Shown: piece after piece, positions 6,074 through 6,916 of the stretch | Layout: the number at the start of each line of letters is the position of its first letter | Numbering within the stretch: the stretch's first letter is position 1 | From: Desulfonema limicola | GTDB lineage: Bacteria; Desulfobacterota; Desulfobacteria; Desulfobacterales; Desulfosalsimonadaceae | Length of the DNA stretch: 6,916 nucleotides | Direction of reading: 5' to 3' | Assembly (NCBI GenBank): GCA_020722245.1 | Contig: DYLE01000131.1 | Coordinates: 1-6,916, forward strand | The notes under the pieces: generated by a model | Databases searched by the model: none | What the model was told of the DNA's origin: nothing | The model's input: the letters and a program-made list of their open reading frames with translations, nothing else | Program-made: the position numbers and the translations under genes

Positions 6074-6916
6074 ATGACCCTTTCAAACAAGGAAAGACTT
6101 GCCCGGTTCTATGACCGGTTTACCGGATCGGATCGTGTCCTGATCGTCATCGACGCAGATCCCGACGCCATTGCCAGCGCCCTGGCCGTTAAACGAATTT
6201 TATGGCGGCGCGTGGCCCAGATCGGCCTGTCCCACATCAACACCATTGCCAGGACGGACAACCGGGCCATGGTGCGGCTGCTGAATATCCGTATGACCCC
6301 CATCTCCAAGATCGAAGCGGATGCCTACAACCGGTTTGTCATCGTCGACGGCCAGCCCCACCATAATGAAAGCTTTTCCCGGTTTGAGTACACCGCCATC
6401 ATTGATCATCATCCGGACGAAAGCCAGGCCCCGTTTAAGGATATCCGGCCGGATTACGGGGCCACCTCCACCATGCTCACCGAATACCTGAGGGCCGCAA
6501 AAATCAGGCCTTCGGCCAGGCTGGCCACCGCCCTGTTTCTCGGCATCAAGACCGACACCAACGACTTCCAGAGGCCCTCCATCAACGCTGATATTCAGGC
6601 CTTTCAATATCTCTTTCGGTATGCCAATGCGCCCCTGGCTCGAAAAATCGAACAGGCCGACCTGCAGCCGGAGTTTCTTGATTGTTTTAAAAAAGCGATA
6701 GACGGCCATGTCAAATCCCGCAACAGGATCTATATCCACCTGGGAAGGATAGAAAATCCGGATATCTGTGTGATCATTGCCGATTTTTTCATGCGGATCA
6801 ACACCGTGACCTGGAGCCTTGTCTCCGGGATCTATGAAAACCGGCTGGTGGTCATTATTCGAAACGACGGGCTTCAAAGGGACGCCGGAAGGCTTGCGAA
6901 CCTTCGGTTCGGTTCG
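6074..6916 (+). CDS. DHH-family phosphoesterase (NrnA-like), 3' end outside window
   Basis: The first 281 residues are present with no stop before the window ends. DHH phosphoesterases are manganese-dependent hydrolases; NrnA-type members degrade short oligoribonucleotides and 3'-phosphoadenosine 5'-phosphate, while others act on cyclic dinucleotides or DNA. Motifs appear in the expected order: VIDADPDAIASAL at 25-37 (motif I, metal-binding aspartates), VIVDGQ at 89-94 (motif II), IIDHHPD at 109-115 (motif III, the DHH signature at 111-113), GATSTMLTEYL at 129-139, and GIKTDTNDF at 157-165 (motif IV). Motif I lacks the histidine seen in some NrnA proteins. The DHHA1 domain would begin near the end of the visible part: residues 265-281 (DG...RDAGRLA...RFGS) look like the run-up to its glycine-rich substrate motif, which is cut off. 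It is transcribed away from pabA. The family is secure; the exact substrate is not. Confidence 0.9.
   Translation, partial: MTLSNKERLARFYDRFTGSDRVLIVIDADPDAIASALAVKRILWRRVAQIGLSHINTIARTDNRAMVRLLNIRMTPISKIEADAYNRFVIVDGQPHHNESFSRFEYTAIIDHHPDESQAPFKDIRPDYGATSTMLTEYLRAAKIRPSARLATALFLGIKTDTNDFQRPSINADIQAFQYLFRYANAPLARKIEQADLQPEFLDCFKKAIDGHVKSRNRIYIHLGRIENPDICVIIADFFMRINTVTWSLVSGIYENRLVVIIRNDGLQRDAGRLANLRFGS

Noticed and set aside
6200..6877. A 225-codon open frame on the minus strand
   Set aside because: It lies wholly antisense to the DHH phosphoesterase gene, whose plus-strand frame carries all the family motifs. The minus-strand translation has no recognisable domain.

Overview
The gene content and base composition fit a sulfate-reducing or related member of the Desulfobacterota. 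This is an inference from family resemblance: a multi-domain rhodanese, a fused pabB-pabC with a separate pabA, and a DHH phosphoesterase. No marker gene in the window settles the taxonomy.

Layout. (1) Positions 2-2242 (+) hold the 3' part of a gene for a long protein of repeated rhodanese domains. Its beginning lies outside the window. Five domains can be seen, alternating between catalytically live (CxxGxRS loop) and dead. A perfect 14-bp hairpin follows at 2277-2309. (2) Positions 2390-2766 (-) hold the decayed remnant of a CcdA/DsbD-like membrane permease. Its reading frame breaks at two places and its C-terminal half is missing. (3) Positions 2878-5725 (-) form a two-gene p-aminobenzoate operon: pabA (glutamine amidotransferase) followed 13 nt later by a pabB-pabC fusion (aminodeoxychorismate synthase component I plus aminodeoxychorismate lyase). 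Together they would convert chorismate and glutamine to p-aminobenzoate for folate. (4) Positions 5726-6073 form the divergent regulatory region. On the pabA side there are two hairpins, each followed by a T-run, and the second sits directly against the pabA ribosome binding site. This looks like transcription attenuation. On the other side there is a candidate promoter (TTGACA, 17 nt, TTAACT) whose -10 lies inside a palindrome, followed by a GC-rich structured leader. (5) Positions 6074-6916 (+) hold the 5' part of a DHH-family phosphoesterase gene that runs off the window.

The p-aminobenzoate genes are clearly a functional unit. I see no firm functional link between them and the rhodanese protein, the dead permease or the phosphoesterase. 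I found no clear new system. The parts most worth a second look are the pabA leader and the alternating rhodanese array. I found no tRNA, rRNA, CRISPR array or insertion sequence.
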